Below are positions 8,871 to 18,000 of a stretch of DNA of 64,000 nucleotides, in pieces. The notes beneath the pieces are model-generated. The model was not told the DNA's origin. It saw nothing but the letters and a program-made list of their open reading frames with translations, and made no database searches. Within the stretch, counting starts at the first letter, position 1, and every line of letters begins with the position of its first letter. The stretch covers positions 124,001-188,000 of the forward strand of contig NZ_JAPDHW010000007.1 in NCBI RefSeq assembly GCF_025971945.1, read 5' to 3'. Source of the DNA: Chryseobacterium kimseyorum (lineage in GTDB: Bacteria > Bacteroidota > Bacteroidia > Flavobacteriales > Weeksellaceae). Made by a program: the position numbers and the translations under genes.

Positions 8871-9523
8871 TGTCAGAATTTATTAAAAAAATTATTAAAG
8901 TAGGAAGCCTTGAAAATATAACTAAGTTGTATGAACAAGGTGAAATTTTTTGCAGTACGATGAAATATTTTAAAGATTGCGAAAAACCAGATGCAAGATT
9001 TGATAGACTTGAAGGTTCAATCGAAATAAGTCAATTTACAACATTAACAATTTACAATGATAAAAAAGAAATCATTTTATCAAAAAATAGTAGTCCTAAA
9101 ACGATACCATTGAAAAAGGGTTTTTTATCTAAATTTGATTCTAAAATTCAAGGTAATTTTTTTTGTTGTACTGCTATAACTGATGAAAATGAAAACTGTT
9201 TTCTTGATTCAAACTTAGGGGCGTACAAGATTGATGAAAGATTTTTAGAATTTGGTGATACAATGTTGATAATAAATAATCCTACTCATTTTATTTTATC
9301 AATGCAAGAAGAGATACGAAATTTAGGTTTTACAAATAACGAAAGTTTAGTCGAATACTACGACTCAAATATAGATAATATGCAGCTGTCAATTTTTAAA
9401 AAGGATAAAAACTATGAATACCAACAAGAGCTGAGATTTTATATTGAAAATGATAATGGAAATCCAATCAAATTTTATATCGGCTCACTAAAGGATTATT
9501 CACAGATAATAAAACTGAAATAA
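8870..9523 (+). CDS. Hypothetical protein, possibly DUF2971-like
   Basis: The 217-residue soluble protein has no signal peptide or membrane helix. An opening LENITKLYEQGEIFCSTMKYF with a nearby RFDRLEG, an FFCCTAITDENENCFLD strand, and a closing YQQELRFYIEND ... FYIGSLKDY resemble the layout of DUF2971-type proteins, where a small N-terminal motif is followed by a YQxExR and an IGxL element. This match is by pattern only. The gene is visibly more AT-rich than its neighbours and stands alone between the efflux terminator and another orphan gene, so acquisition by transfer is possible. A perfect inverted repeat overlaps its start codon. Confidence 0.55.
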   Translation: MSEFIKKIIKVGSLENITKLYEQGEIFCSTMKYFKDCEKPDARFDRLEGSIEISQFTTLTIYNDKKEIILSKNSSPKTIPLKKGFLSKFDSKIQGNFFCCTAITDENENCFLDSNLGAYKIDERFLEFGDTMLIINNPTHFILSMQEEIRNLGFTNNESLVEYYDSNIDNMQLSIFKKDKNYEYQQELRFYIENDNGNPIKFYIGSLKDYSQIIKLK

Positions 9524-9719
9524 AACTGAGGATGTCCTGAGATTCAAAAATCTAAGAATAAAATGGATGATTTGAATGTACGCTTGTTGATGTGTATTAA
9601 AAAATTTATTTCTTCGTGGGAATGATAGCGCAGAAAATAAATATTTCAAATTTTTTATTATTTTTCAAATAATTGAATTTCCATAATAAAACACGTCGAG
9701 TTTTGTCGCATTACACCTA

Positions 9720-9727
9720 TAGCTTTG
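9720..9727 (+). promoter_or_regulatory. -7 box TAGCTTTG
   Basis: It matches TAnnTTTG and lies 20 bp before the start of the next gene. The nearest TTG at 9703 is closer than usual, so the -33 element is weak. Confidence 0.4.
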
Positions 9728-9747
9728 CAGTATAAAATCTTAAGGCT

Positions 9748-10443
9748 ATGGAAATCCCGTTTTATTTAGGTTTCAGAGAATTTGAAAAAAATTATTACAA
9801 CAATCTTGAACTTTGGTTTGAGCAATATCACAATACGAGCGAGACCGATTTTCTTAAAAGTCTTGTCGCACTCTACAAGCCCTATTTAAGTTACAGTTTC
9901 ACAGCAGACCAACTTCAGGCTGATGCAACCGTTCAGGTGAAAAACTGCTACTTTTCATCATTGGAGAACTATGGAATCTCATTCAATATTGACCAGGATT
10001 CAGAACATTCAAAAACAAAACTTAATCAGATCTCAGAGGCAAAAACCATTTCTATGATGGAATATGCGCAATGTGTTCTCGATAAAATCAATGCGTATTT
10101 TCAACAACGTCGGATTTCAATGAAAGAAAATGAAACCGTGCTGGATTATTTCAATCATTTCGAAATCATTACGCTGAAAGAAAAAAACGGATATTGCCTG
10201 AATTACGATCAGCATCAGAAAACGCTACCTTTCTTAAAAGCCTATCTGCCACATTTTGGAAGCACAGTCGATATGTCTCTGTACAGGAATTTTTACTTTT
10301 CGGTGGTGAGAATTGCCGAATTTATAGACCAAAAGCTTAAGGCTATCGAAGCATTTGATCAAAGCATCTACAGCGAATTGAAATCTGAAGCTATGTTGAA
10401 AATCCATATGAGAGGGCACAGTTTTCTTACGATTTGCAACTGA
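9748..10443 (+). CDS. Hypothetical protein, family not recognised
   Basis: The 231-residue protein is soluble with no signal peptide and is rich in aromatic residues (FYLGFREFEKNYYNNLELWFEQY). The middle and C-terminal parts look largely helical (MMEYAQCVLDKINAYFQQRR, VVRIAEFIDQKLKAIEAF). I do not recognise a family or catalytic motif. It is a single-gene unit with a -7 box upstream. The nearest intrinsic terminator lies ~210 bp past its stop, so the transcript would have a long 3' untranslated part. Confidence 0.55.
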   Translation: MEIPFYLGFREFEKNYYNNLELWFEQYHNTSETDFLKSLVALYKPYLSYSFTADQLQADATVQVKNCYFSSLENYGISFNIDQDSEHSKTKLNQISEAKTISMMEYAQCVLDKINAYFQQRRISMKENETVLDYFNHFEIITLKEKNGYCLNYDQHQKTLPFLKAYLPHFGSTVDMSLYRNFYFSVVRIAEFIDQKLKAIEAFDQSIYSELKSEAMLKIHMRGHSFLTICN

Positions 10444-10786
10444 TTTTTTCAGGAGCTTAATCCCGCTTGTAATTTATATTGAACAAGGTCGAAGTGTTAT
10501 ATCATTCTCGCCAATGCTTGTTCTGCACAGCCAATTTTTAAAAAAGATTTCTTTACAATCCGGACTACGTTAGAAGTCTTTCATTAAACACCAAACATTC
10601 ATACATCATTATATTGTTGGAATGCATTTTATTGGAGTGTATTTCAAGCAGAAATCCAGATCATTGATCTGGATTTTGTTTTTTTAATAAAATGATGATG
10701 TATATTATGTCGGAAAAATGTCTGAACAAATACTTGATTTGTTAGGTTTTTTAGAATTTTCAATAAAGTCTAAGATGTTTAAAATA
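10444..10786. other. Intergenic region with decayed dispersed-element-like sequence
   Basis: No gene is seen here. The part at ~10450-10571, starting caggagcttaatcccgct and ending with acaatccggactacg, resembles a degenerate copy of a dispersed intergenic element I associate with Flavobacteriia genomes. That link is from memory. A terminator hairpin lies at 10653-10675. Confidence 0.4.
10653..10684 (+). terminator. Intrinsic terminator
   Basis: An 11-bp perfect stem (aatccagatca / tgatctggatt) with a 1-nt centre, so the real loop takes in some stem bases, is followed by a T-run. It is the first + strand terminator after the 9748-10443 gene. Confidence 0.7.
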
Positions 10787-10789
10787 AAA

Positions 10790-10812
10790 AAAGCGTTGAA
10801 AATCAACGCTTT
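10790..10812 (-). terminator. Terminator of tRNA-Ser
   Basis: A 10-bp stem (aaagcgttga / tcaacgcttt) with a 3-nt loop lies just past the tRNA 3' end. On the minus strand a run of T follows. Confidence 0.85.
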
Positions 10813-10814
10813 TG

Positions 10815-10901
10815 CAGAGAGGAAGGGATTCGAACCCTCGATACAGTTACCCGCATACTACCTTTCCAGGGTAGCTCCTTCAACCACTCGGACACCTCTC
10901 T
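10815..10901 (-). tRNA. tRNA-Ser (GGA)
   Basis: Read on the minus strand, the 87-nt sequence folds as a class II tRNA. The acceptor arms are AGAGAGG and CCTCTCT with discriminator G. The D-arm begins GTCCGAGTGG, the anticodon loop is CTGGAAA with anticodon GGA, there is a long variable arm, and the T-arm contains GGTTCGAATCCC. CCA is not encoded. It reads UCC/UCU serine codons. Its own terminator follows. Confidence 0.95.
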
Positions 10902-10959
10902 ATGTTTTGAAGACTGCAAAAATAGGCTATTTTATTGAATTACCAAATTCTTATTTTCT

Positions 10960-11976
10960 TTAGTCACTAATTTCACCACAAATATTTCTCGAGAAATTAT
11001 CCGCAAAATTTCCGCTGTAGTTTGGGTTGTTGATCAGGTGCATGGCTTTCGTAATCGCAGATTCTGCCGTCATATCTCTTCCGCTGATGGCTCCGATCTT
11101 TGCAAAAATGTTGCTGTTTTCGTATTTACCAAATGAAATTCCGCCAGAAATACACTGGCTTACCACTACGATTTCAGTTCCGTTACTTCTGATTTGTTGC
11201 AAGGTTTCCAAAGTCTTTTCACTGCTGAAAATCGTTCCTGAACCGAAAACCTGCAAAATCAGGACTTTCATTTTTGGAATTTCTTTAAAATGATTCAGTT
11301 TCATACCCGGAAAAATTCTCCAGAACAAAACGTCCTCAGAAATATGCTCGTCTACATGAAACTCAATTCTGCCATCACAACGGAAGAGATTGTCTTTGTC
11401 AATCTTAAGATGCACTCCCGATTGCCCGAGAATAGGGTAGTTCGGACTTGCGTATGCGTCAAAATACTCCGCAGAATATTTTAAAGTACGGTTTCCTCTT
11501 AATAATTTATACTCAAAATAAATCGCAACTTCCTGAATGACCGCTTCATCCTGTTCGTAAAGGCTTGCATAATAAAGACTTGTCAGAAGATTTTCTTTTG
11601 CATCAGTCCTCAAGTCTCCAATGGGAAGCTGTGAACCGGTAAGAATAACAGGTTTTGTTAAGCCTTTCAGCATAAAACTCAATGCTGAAGCGGTGTACGA
11701 CATCGTGTCTGTTCCGTGAAGAATCAAAAAACCATCGTATTTTTTATAATTATCAAAAATATAATTGGCAATAATTCTCCATTCTTCTGGTCCCATATCA
11801 GATGAATCGAGCGGTTTTGCGAAAGGATGTACGAAAACTTCACATTCCATGAGTTTCATTTCGGGCATTTTCTCAAAAATATTTCCGAAATCAAAGGCGC
11901 GGAGACTTCCGGTTTCGTAATCTTTTTCCATACCAATCGTTCCACCGGTATAAATCAGAAGGACTTTTCGCTTCAT
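10960..11976 (-). CDS. ansA: Type I L-asparaginase
   Basis: The 338-residue enzyme hydrolyses asparagine to aspartate and ammonia. It has the two threonine signatures of the family: IYTGGTIGM near residue 8 and LHGTDTMSYTASALS near residue 88, followed by GSQLPIGDLRTDAKEN. There is no signal peptide, which fits the cytoplasmic type I (AnsA) form instead of periplasmic type II. It is a single gene on the minus strand, with tRNA-Ser downstream and the divergent TrmH-family gene 83 bp upstream. An asparagine synthetase gene lies elsewhere in the window (37970-39637), so the organism can both make and degrade asparagine. Confidence 0.92.
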   Translation of the reverse strand: MKRKVLLIYTGGTIGMEKDYETGSLRAFDFGNIFEKMPEMKLMECEVFVHPFAKPLDSSDMGPEEWRIIANYIFDNYKKYDGFLILHGTDTMSYTASALSFMLKGLTKPVILTGSQLPIGDLRTDAKENLLTSLYYASLYEQDEAVIQEVAIYFEYKLLRGNRTLKYSAEYFDAYASPNYPILGQSGVHLKIDKDNLFRCDGRIEFHVDEHISEDVLFWRIFPGMKLNHFKEIPKMKVLILQVFGSGTIFSSEKTLETLQQIRSNGTEIVVVSQCISGGISFGKYENSNIFAKIGAISGRDMTAESAITKAMHLINNPNYSGNFADNFSRNICGEISD

Positions 11977-12059
11977 TTTAAATTTAAATTAAAAGTTTTG
12001 AGTTTCTTTTCAGGTTCAGAATTTCAAAATTACGTTAATTTGCAAAGATTAGAAAATAG

Positions 12060-12731
12060 ATGGAAGATTTAGCAAAAACTTACGAGTACCTGAAGCAGTT
12101 TTTAACGGATGAAAGATTACAGAAAATTGAACATTTCGCTCCCGAAAGTTCAGATTTTGTACTTCCTGTTTTGGAAGATGTCTATCAGTTCAGAAATGCT
12201 GCAGCCATCGTACGGTCTGTTGAAGCTTGTGGTTTTCATAAAGTAGTGGCCTTACAGGAAGAAAATAATTTCGAACCCAATCTAAAAGTCACGAAAGGAG
12301 CCGACACTTGGGTTGAAGTAGAGAAACTTCCCAGAAACATGGAATCTTTCCAAAAAATTAAAGATAAAGGCTATAAAATCGTCGTCGTTTCTTTGGAGAA
12401 CAACGCTACAATGCTTCCTGAGTATGAAATTACAGAACCGATTGCTCTTGTCTTCGGAACTGAAATGGAAGGCGTTTCTCAGGAGATTTTAGATTTTGCA
12501 GATGAAACTTTGGCGATTCCGATGTACGGTTTTACCCGAAGTTTTAATGTTTCTGTTGCCGCTTCGCTTTGTATGTACGAACTGAAGCAAAAATTGCTGA
12601 AATCTGATATTGATTATAAACTTAACGAAGAAAAGCTTCTGAAAATGAAAATCCGTTGGGCGGTGAATTCTATGAGAAGTGGGGAGCAGATTTTGGCGAA
12701 ATATCTAAAAGATAATAGTATTCAATCGTAA
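12060..12731 (+). CDS. SPOUT family RNA 2'-O-methyltransferase, TrmH-like
   Basis: The 223-residue protein carries the three SPOUT motifs: an N-terminal QFRNAAAIVRSVEACGFHKV with the conserved Asn and Arg, then ALVFGTEMEGVSQEILDFAD, then IPMYGFTRSFNVSVAASLCMYEL with the S-adenosylmethionine-binding trefoil knot. By length and motif content it is close to TrmH, which methylates G18 of tRNA, but 23S rRNA targets cannot be excluded. A degenerate -7 box (TTAATTTG) is ~20 bp upstream. It converges on rsmE with only 8 bp between the stops. Confidence 0.85.
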   Translation: MEDLAKTYEYLKQFLTDERLQKIEHFAPESSDFVLPVLEDVYQFRNAAAIVRSVEACGFHKVVALQEENNFEPNLKVTKGADTWVEVEKLPRNMESFQKIKDKGYKIVVVSLENNATMLPEYEITEPIALVFGTEMEGVSQEILDFADETLAIPMYGFTRSFNVSVAASLCMYELKQKLLKSDIDYKLNEEKLLKMKIRWAVNSMRSGEQILAKYLKDNSIQS

Positions 12732-12739
12732 AATCTGTC

Positions 12740-13438
12740 TTAGAAAATCATCTTATTATAATTCCAGGCAGCTACAAAAACTCCCGCCGTTTCGGTTCTC
12801 AATCTCTGATTTCCCAATGAAACTGCTTTAATGCCTTTCTCGGCCAAAAACAGAATTTCTTTATCTGAAAAATCGCCTTCGGGACCAATCAGAAAAGTAC
12901 AGCTTTCTAATTTTGGAATTTCATTGAGATTGATTCTTTCTAAATTTTCATTGCAGTGCGCGACAAAAGTGGTTTCTGCATCTACATTTTTCAGGAAATC
13001 AGCAAGTTTAATCAAATCATTAATGACGGGAAAATGAAATCTTAAACTTTGCTTTGACGCGGCAATTGCCTGTTTTCTCAGTTTATCAATGTTCAGATTT
13101 TTACGCTCTGTTTTTTCGGTTTGAAGAATTGTGATTTCAGAAATTCCCATTTCCACCGCTTTCTCAACGAAAAATTCGATCCGGTCAATATTTTTCGTTG
13201 GTGCAATCGCAATATGTAGTTTAGGATTGAAATCTGTAGTCTCATTTTTAATTTCGACAACTTCAATTCCTGCTCTTTTTCCTTCAATCACTAATTTTCC
13301 GGAAGCAACATTTCCTTTTCCGTCTGTCACATGAATTTCCTCGCCATCTTTCATACGAAGAACTTTCACAATGTGCTGCTGCTCTTCGTCATTAATGATT
13401 GCTGTTCCGTTATTGATTTCTCCAAAAAAAAGTTTCAT
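12740..13438 (-). CDS. rsmE: 16S rRNA m3U1498 methyltransferase RsmE
   Basis: The 232-residue protein has an N-terminal PUA-like part (QQHIVKVLRMKDGEEIHVTDG) and a C-terminal SPOUT knot with IGPEGDFSDKEILFLAEKG and SLGNQRLRTETAGVFVAAW, both diagnostic of RsmE. It methylates N3 of U1498 in 16S rRNA. It lies tail to tail with the TrmH-like gene. The small hypothetical gene at 13479-13889 is on the same strand just upstream, with a 40-bp spacer, so the two could be co-transcribed. Confidence 0.95.
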   Translation of the reverse strand: MKLFFGEINNGTAIINDEEQQHIVKVLRMKDGEEIHVTDGKGNVASGKLVIEGKRAGIEVVEIKNETTDFNPKLHIAIAPTKNIDRIEFFVEKAVEMGISEITILQTEKTERKNLNIDKLRKQAIAASKQSLRFHFPVINDLIKLADFLKNVDAETTFVAHCNENLERINLNEIPKLESCTFLIGPEGDFSDKEILFLAEKGIKAVSLGNQRLRTETAGVFVAAWNYNKMIF

Positions 13439-13478
13439 TGTTGTATTTTAATAAGAAAAATTAGAAAGTGGAGTGATT

Positions 13479-13889
13479 TTAAAACGTAATTTCATTATCA
13501 CTTAAAAACGCAACTCCGGTTTTTATGGTAGTGTAAACATCACCATCACAGTCTCTGTAAGAGCACATATAGATTTCTTCAACCCATTTATTATTCATAA
13601 AAATCAAATTCAAATATTCGTTTTTTCTTAAATTATTTTTGATGGATAAATAATCTCCTTCTTTCGGTTCGTAAGTAAAACTGAATACATTTTCTGAATT
13701 AATTTTCTCTATAATTTCTTCCTTTACATTCTGAACATATCCTATTTCTGAACTTACCATTAAATAATCTTCGTCCTCAGATTTTTCTGTCACTTCATTT
13801 TTTCCGGTAATGGTTTCTAAAACCCAGTAATATTTTGAGTTCTTTTTAGAATGTGTTCCCAGTACTTTTTCTTCTAATAATACTTTCAT
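13479..13889 (-). CDS. Hypothetical protein
   Basis: The 136-residue product is acidic and soluble, without signal peptide or membrane segment. The stretches KYYWVLETITGKNEV, SFTYEPKEGDYLSIKNNL and IYMCSYRDCDGDVYTTIKTGVAFLSDNE suggest a mostly beta protein. No known family or catalytic motif is recognised. It is upstream of rsmE on the same strand. Confidence 0.55.
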   Translation of the reverse strand: MKVLLEEKVLGTHSKKNSKYYWVLETITGKNEVTEKSEDEDYLMVSSEIGYVQNVKEEIIEKINSENVFSFTYEPKEGDYLSIKNNLRKNEYLNLIFMNNKWVEEIYMCSYRDCDGDVYTTIKTGVAFLSDNEITF

Positions 13890-14040
13890 CTGTTGATGTT
13901 TAATGTTTTTTAAAGCCTAAAACTTTAATATAATTGAAAATTATTTCTGTTAATTGTTAATCAAGAAAGACTGTGCATTTACATTTTGCCAACTTTTGAA
14001 TAATCTTGTTATCCAATTTTTCTTTTGTTGGCTACTAAAA

Positions 14041-15057
14041 TTACAAATCGTATTTCGAGGTCGCTGTTGTTCTTAGATCTGTAAATTCTCCTCTTTCAAA
14101 TTTCAACTGTGCAACCATTGCAATCATTGCCGCATTATCAGTCGTATATTCAAATTTAGGTATGTAAATATTCCAGCCTAATCTTTCGTGGTTATCCTGC
14201 ATCACTTTTCTTAATGCTGAATTGGCAGAAACTCCACCTGCAATGGCTACTTCTTTTATATTTAAATCTTTCGCTGCTTTTTCCAGTTTATTCATTAAAA
14301 TTTCAATGATGCATTTCTGTACCGAGGCACAAAGGTCATTCATGTTTTCTTTAATGAAGTCAGGATTTTTCTTTACCTCTTTTTGAATGAAATATAAAAC
14401 TGAAGTTTTAATTCCGCTGAAAGAGTAATCGTAGTTTTCTAATCGAGGTTTATTGAATTTAAATGCATCAGGATTTCCTTCTTTTGCCAACCGGTCGATA
14501 ATGGGTCCAGCCGGATAATCTAGGTCGAAAATTTTTCCGATTTTATCGAATGCTTCACCTGCTGCATCATCGGTAGTTTTGCCTATGATTTCCATGTCAA
14601 AATAATCCTTTACCAGAACAATCATGGTATGTCCGCCGCTCACCGTAAGACACAAAAAAGGGAATTTTGGCGGCACAGGATTTGCATCGTCGATGAAGTG
14701 CGCCAAAATATGCGCCTGAAGGTGATTGACTTCTATCAAAGGAACATCTAAACTCATAGCCAGAGACTTAGCAAAAGAGGTTCCCACAAGGAGAGAACCC
14801 AAAAGTCCGGGGCCACGGGTAAAGCCTATGGCAGAGATTGCATTTTGTTGTATATTTGCTTTGGTTAAGGATTTTTCTACTACAGGAATAATATTCTGCT
14901 GATGAGCTCGTGACGCAAGCTCAGGAACCACGCCTCCATATTCTTTATGGATTTCTTGGTTTGCGGCAATATTTGAAAGAATAGAATTTCCTTTGATAAT
15001 GGCTGCTGAAGTATCGTCACAAGACGATTCGATACCTAAAATTATAGAGTCACTCAT
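14041..15057 (-). CDS. tsaD: tRNA N6-adenosine threonylcarbamoyltransferase TsaD
   Basis: The 338-residue protein is the catalytic subunit that transfers threonylcarbamoyl to A37 of ANN-decoding tRNAs. It shows the Kae1/Qri7 hallmarks: GIESSCDDTSAAI at the N-terminus, the metal-binding HLQAHILAHF motif, TVSGGHTMIVL, and IAGGVSANSALRK near the C-terminus. It is divergent from tamB with only 4 bp between the start codons. Its -7 box (TAACTTTG, 15066-15073 on the minus strand) lies inside the first codons of tamB. Confidence 0.96.
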   Translation of the reverse strand: MSDSIILGIESSCDDTSAAIIKGNSILSNIAANQEIHKEYGGVVPELASRAHQQNIIPVVEKSLTKANIQQNAISAIGFTRGPGLLGSLLVGTSFAKSLAMSLDVPLIEVNHLQAHILAHFIDDANPVPPKFPFLCLTVSGGHTMIVLVKDYFDMEIIGKTTDDAAGEAFDKIGKIFDLDYPAGPIIDRLAKEGNPDAFKFNKPRLENYDYSFSGIKTSVLYFIQKEVKKNPDFIKENMNDLCASVQKCIIEILMNKLEKAAKDLNIKEVAIAGGVSANSALRKVMQDNHERLGWNIYIPKFEYTTDNAAMIAMVAQLKFERGEFTDLRTTATSKYDL

Positions 15058-15061
15058 AGTA

Positions 15062-18000
15062 ATGGCAAAGTTAGAGAATAATAACGAAAATGAGCATAAA
15101 AAATCAGTAGCTGAAAACTTAGGTGATCAGGTACAAAAGACGGTTGATAATGTTCAGGAGACTGTGAAAGAGGCTTCTGAGCTTGCTTCTGATGCCATTA
15201 ATCACCCGATAGATACCGCTCAGGAATTTGGTAAGCAGGCCGCAAAAGATGTGACAAGCTATTCTTGGTGGGCGAAATTATTACTCATTCTTTTCTGGAC
15301 CGTTTTAGGTATTGTCGCTTTTGTTTTTATAGCCATCAATCTTCCCGTGACTAAAAGATGGGCTGCTGATCAGGCACTGCAGATCGTCAACAGAGATTTT
15401 AAAGCTAAAATGTCCACAGAAAGTGTAGAGGTTGATTTCTTCGGAGATGTGACGATCAAAGGTCTGAGAATCAAAGATTATAAAGATTTAGATTTCATCA
15501 AAGCGAGAGAATTTAAAGCCAATTCAGACTGGTTTTCTCTGGCAACAAATGTGGGCAAGAACAATTCTTTAAGTTTTAATGGTTTAAGGCTCATAGATGC
15601 TGACATTAAAGTGATTACTTATAAAGGTGACAGTATTTCAAACTTCATCCGTTTTACTAAACTTTTTGACAGCGGAAAGAAAAAAGATCCTACAAAACCT
15701 CCTTTCCAGTTAAATTCAAGATTAGAAATTTTAGATTCCAAAGTTTCGATTGTGAATCAGAACTCTCCTGGTGAACCGGGAAAATGGCTGACAGCAACCA
15801 ATGTGAATCTGATTGCTCCAAGATTAAAAGTAAACGGTGTCAATATCACAGCAACGATAAATAATTTTACATTCACCACGGAAAGATGGGGCAAAGCACA
15901 CTTTGTAGACACTTTCTCAACGGATTTTTCAATGACCGAAGACTATCTTTTTCTGAAAGATTTAACCTTCAATACAGATCATTCGCTTCTTCAGGGAGAT
16001 ATTAAATTTAATTTAAATAAAGGTTCATGGGCTGATTTTACCAATAAGGTAAAATGGGATATGAATCTGAAGCTGGGAAGCCAGTTGAGCGGTTATGACA
16101 TTTCATATTTTGTGACCAACTGGGATAATTATGTTCCTTTCAATATTTCCGGAAAGATGGCGGGGCCGTTAAATAAATTTACTTTGGATAATTTCCTGAT
16201 CAGAAATCCTTCGGTAAATATCGCCACTCAGAAAATGAGTATTACCAACTTACTGAAAGGTAATTTTTTAATTGAAACCAATAATCTTTCTGCCGATTTC
16301 ACATATAAAGATCTGAAAGCCATGATGCCGAAATTCATTTCAACCAAAATGAAAAACTTCGCTGACGATTTCGGAAAATTAAAATATAACGGAGATGTAA
16401 AAGTGACTCCAAAACAGGTCTACGTATCATCCGGAAATCTGATGACCGGAATAGGCCAGGCGAAGATTTCTAATTTTTCGCTTACAGATTTCAGCACGAC
16501 AATGCCTAAATATAAAGGCTATGCAGAAGTAAGAGACTTAAATACGTCTGTGATTACCAAAAGTAAAACAGTCGGTTTGATTTCTGGAAAATTTAATATC
16601 GACGGTCAGAGTTTCGATGTCAATACCATGCGCATCAGGACGCAATCTCAGATTTCCAGTATTGATATTATGAATAAGGAGATCAATAATCTGAATCTGG
16701 ATGGTCTGCTTGATCACAGGAAATACAACGGTTTGATTACCGTCAATGATGAACAGGCAAAAGCAACTGTAAAAGGCCTGATCGATTTCAGTACTAAAAG
16801 AATTTCGGCAAATATTGATGCGAATGTTACGCATCTGAATATGAATTACTTCACCGACAAGCCGGGAAGTCAGATCGTGAGCGGTCAGGTCAACGGACAG
16901 ATGTCGATGACAGATCTGAATGATTTAAATCTGGACGTGGAAGCAAACAATATCAATTTTGCAACGGCTACACAAAGGTACCAGATACCGAATGCTAAAG
17001 TAAAGACATTTATAGAGGCTGGAAACAGGGTGATTGACGTCAATGCTCCGGGAGCAGTGAATGGTAAGATTTCAGGACGGTACAATCTTGCAGATTTAGC
17101 GGGAATGGTAGAGAACGGTTTAGGAAAAATCTTAGTGGGTCCTCCGCCGAGAAAACTGTATCGTGGACAGAATTTTACGATGAACTTCGATGTTCAGCAG
17201 GGACTGGTAAGTTATTTTATGCCTGATCTTAAACTTCCTCAGGGTGCTACGGTTGAAGGAGAGTACGATGGAAATTCAAATAATTTAATTTTAAATCTTG
17301 ATGCAGCATCTTTAAAGTATGTGATGACCAAAAAAGAGGAAATCACCGATGCAGACATGGCACTGGCAAATGCAAATCCTGATTATAAAATTAATGAAAG
17401 AGAAAATATCACAAGAGACAGTGCCTTGGTAGACAGTGTTATGGTGAGAATCAATACTGCAAATCTTGATCAGCAGCTGTATGCGAAAATAAAAAGAGTA
17501 GAATACAATAAAAATATTCTGAAAGACATTCTTCTGACAGGGAAAAATGAGAACAACTCAACTCTCAGAATCGCAACCAGCTTTAAGCATGGAAGTCCGG
17601 AAGACGAACTTGATGATAATCTGAAGAATTATGCAGTAAACTTTAATCAGTCAACAAACCCGGCAGGAGATTATATTTTCAGGTTTGAACCTACAGAAGT
17701 TAATTTTAATAATGTTAAATGGTCAATTGACACTAGCCCCGAACTTGATCATTATATCAGTTACCGTAAAAAAACAAAAGATTTTGAAATTAGAAATCTT
17801 AAAATTTACTCTGATAAAAGTTCACTTTTAATCAATGAATCGATATTTAAATCTGCTAAAGATTTTTATGTAGATGCCGAGGTTCAGGATTTTGCGATTG
17901 AAAAAATTCTGGAAATGCAGGCGGGAGGAAATCCTATGGATATCAAAGGTTTGGCCAATGGTAATGTGAAGATTAAAATGGATAAAAGCACACTGCAGCC

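Noticed and set aside
8738-10901. Possible genomic island integrated at the 3' end of tRNA-Ser
   Set aside because: The two orphan genes lie on the correct side of the tRNA, but there is no integrase, and I see no copy of the tRNA 3' end farther left.
10718-10963. An open + strand frame of 81 codons
   Set aside because: It runs over tRNA-Ser and its terminator on the other strand. The translation includes the typical tRNA-shadow peptide RKGFEPSIQLP.
14993-15061. N-terminal extension of TamB from an ATG at 14993
   Set aside because: The added 23 codons lie antisense in tsaD, and the ATG at 15062 gives a normal start.
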